This document shows, in pieces, positions 63,040 to 64,000 of a stretch of DNA of 64,000 nucleotides. Made by a program: the position numbers and the translations under genes. Position 1 is the stretch's first letter, and the number at the start of each line of letters is the position of its first letter. A model generated the notes under the pieces. It was not told the DNA's origin and searched no databases. It saw only the letters and a list, made by a program, of their open reading frames with translations. Source of the DNA: Aquabacterium sp. (GTDB lineage: Bacteria; Pseudomonadota; Gammaproteobacteria; Burkholderiales; Burkholderiaceae_C); assembly GCF_029946005.1 (NCBI RefSeq), contig NZ_JAQSDR010000006.1, positions 1 to 64,000 of the forward strand. The letters run 5' to 3'.

Positions 63040-64000
63040 TCAAATGTTCAGCTTGAGCCGTTGGCTCTCGTACAGTCCGTCCAGTTCGAGCTGGTGGTTC
63101 TCCAGCCTGAAAAAGTAGAAGTTGCCGTCGTCACCGCGCTTTCCGACCATGAAAGCTCGCCCGTGGTGCTGACCCTTCGCCCCGGCCTTGGCCTTTTCCC
63201 ATTCCTGAAGGAACTCGCCCTTGACTTCGACAAGCGCCTGCCCGGCAGCATGGGCGCGGCCTTTCACGGCCACCACAAAATCGGGGTAGAAGCCAGTTAC
63301 ACCGCCGGACCAAGCCCACAGTGCGACGGAGCCGGGCTTGTCCGAGGGATTTCGGTGCCACCAAATCACTTCGTCATCGGTGTCCAGCAAGTTGGCGAAC
63401 TCGCGCTCGTCCTTGTTCAGGCCGGGCGGGAACACCCCGTAGATGTTGCGCGCGGAGCGCGGCAAGCCGGCAGCCTCAATGAGCGCATCCGGTACCGTGA
63501 CATCCCGGACTTCCACAAGGCTTGCACGAACTCGCTTGTGCGCCTCGCGCACCAACTTGGGGTTTCTCACCAGCACGAGGTCAAGCTGCCGACGAATAAC
63601 TTCAGCATCGGCTGGCACTGCTATTCCCTGGCGCACCAATGCATCCCGGAACCGGTCCTCCAAACGATTGAGGAAGTCACGCTCATCGACATCGCGGAAG
63701 GGGAGCGCCACCTGTTTAGCTCGCTCCGCAATCACAGAGGGCGAAAGCTGCGCGAGAATGCTCTCGTCCAACATCGACTCCTCTTCCGTAAAGAGGTCCT
63801 CCGTCCGTTGTGTGAGTTGCGTGCCGGTTCGGTCCCTGTCCCCCAAAACACGGGTGAAGTCCACGAGTCCGACGACCTGCTCTTCGAAATTGTCCGGCAT
63901 GCTCGGAAGCAACTCAGTTTTCAAAGTCAGGGGCGCATCGGCTTTGCGCAGATATCGCTTCTTCGCGACAGCGGTAGCAGCGATGACATCAGCCAGCGTT
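63040..64000 (-). CDS. C-terminal part of a type III restriction/DEAD helicase-type subunit, partial
   Basis: The frame is open to the right edge, so the gene starts outside the window. The visible 320 codons include helical segments (LDESILAQLSPSVIAERAKQ), PDALIEAAGLPRSARNIYGV, then VTGFYPDFVVAVKGR and AGQALVEVKGEF. YPDFVV and LVEVKGE are the nuclease core (Asp and Glu-x-Lys) at the end of type III Res subunits and related helicases. The helicase part should lie beyond 64000. The in-frame TTG at 63924 is not the real start, because the protein continues upstream. Confidence 0.7.
   Translation of the reverse strand, partial: TLADVIAATAVAKKRYLRKADAPLTLKTELLPSMPDNFEEQVVGLVDFTRVLGDRDRTGTQLTQRTEDLFTEEESMLDESILAQLSPSVIAERAKQVALPFRDVDERDFLNRLEDRFRDALVRQGIAVPADAEVIRRQLDLVLVRNPKLVREAHKRVRASLVEVRDVTVPDALIEAAGLPRSARNIYGVFPPGLNKDEREFANLLDTDDEVIWWHRNPSDKPGSVALWAWSGGVTGFYPDFVVAVKGRAHAAGQALVEVKGEFLQEWEKAKAGAKGQHHGRAFMVGKRGDDGNFYFFRLENHQLELDGLYESQRLKLNI

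Noticed and set aside
1-64000. CRISPR array or Cas genes, as in CRISPR-guided Tn7-like elements
   Set aside because: No regularly spaced repeat array and no Cas-type protein was seen. The TniQ is long and TnsD-like, so RNA-guided targeting is not supported.

Overview
The first 4.4 kb is chromosomal backbone of a beta-proteobacterium, probably Burkholderiales and close to Comamonadaceae. It carries tRNA-Ser(UGA), apaH, a CNNM/CBS (CorC-HlyC type) membrane protein and the 3' part of comEC. This assignment rests on the gene set, the protein sequences and the high GC; no database search was possible.

At about 4371 the comEC reading frame breaks off just upstream of its conserved SISGLHI segment. 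Six degenerate copies of a CAAATAGTCGTTTCC box follow (4384-4713), arranged like TnsB sites at a Tn7-family transposon end. A complete rightward tnsA-tnsB-tnsC-tniQ operon lies at 53794-59962. Almost everything from 4.4 kb to the right edge is accessory DNA. The N-terminal half of comEC and an opposite transposon end are not in the window, so the element, or a stack of elements, continues past 64000.

The cargo from left to right is as follows. 5-10 kb holds two tandem HAD-like proteins, a small DNA-binding-type protein, a CoiA-like protein and an unknown protein. 10.0-15.7 kb is a four-gene overlapping operon: a giant SF1 helicase with a C-terminal nuclease domain, a J-like protein, a 40-residue Cys-containing microprotein and a Cys/coiled-coil protein. 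It is followed by a decayed KAP NTPase and a divergent XRE/ImmA control unit. 17.8-22.2 kb is a complete type II CBASS system: DncV-like nucleotidyltransferase, Cap2, Cap3 and patatin effector. 22-26 kb holds an unknown protein, two lipoproteins, a frameshifted gene and an hsdR remnant. 26.6-33.6 kb is a tightly coupled pair of large proteins (1041 aa of no recognised family, and a 1288-aa helicase-like ATPase), the best candidate for an undescribed defence system.

35-44 kb is a leftward T6SS cargo module: truncated VgrG, DUF4123 chaperone, VasX-like pore-forming effector, and an array of paralogous putative immunity membrane proteins with an orphan toxin C-terminus between them. 44-47.4 kb holds a metallopeptidase-like protein, a HEPN-motif protein, an H-NS-type silencer and a SRAP (YedK/HMCES) protein. 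47.7-53.0 kb is an SOS mutasome (imuA-imuB-dnaE2) behind a good LexA box. A DUF6471-type gene then lies divergent to the tns operon. Beyond 60.5 kb the genes are leftward: SLATT effector plus CD-NTase (a second, minimal CBASS), a zinc-ribbon nuclease, a GIY-YIG-type fragment, and the 3' part of a type III restriction/helicase-type gene that runs off the window.

The overall picture is a defence and competition island delivered by Tn7-like transposition. It combines nucleotide-signalling immunity, helicase/nuclease systems, T6SS weaponry and mutagenic repair, with several decayed modules that show turnover.
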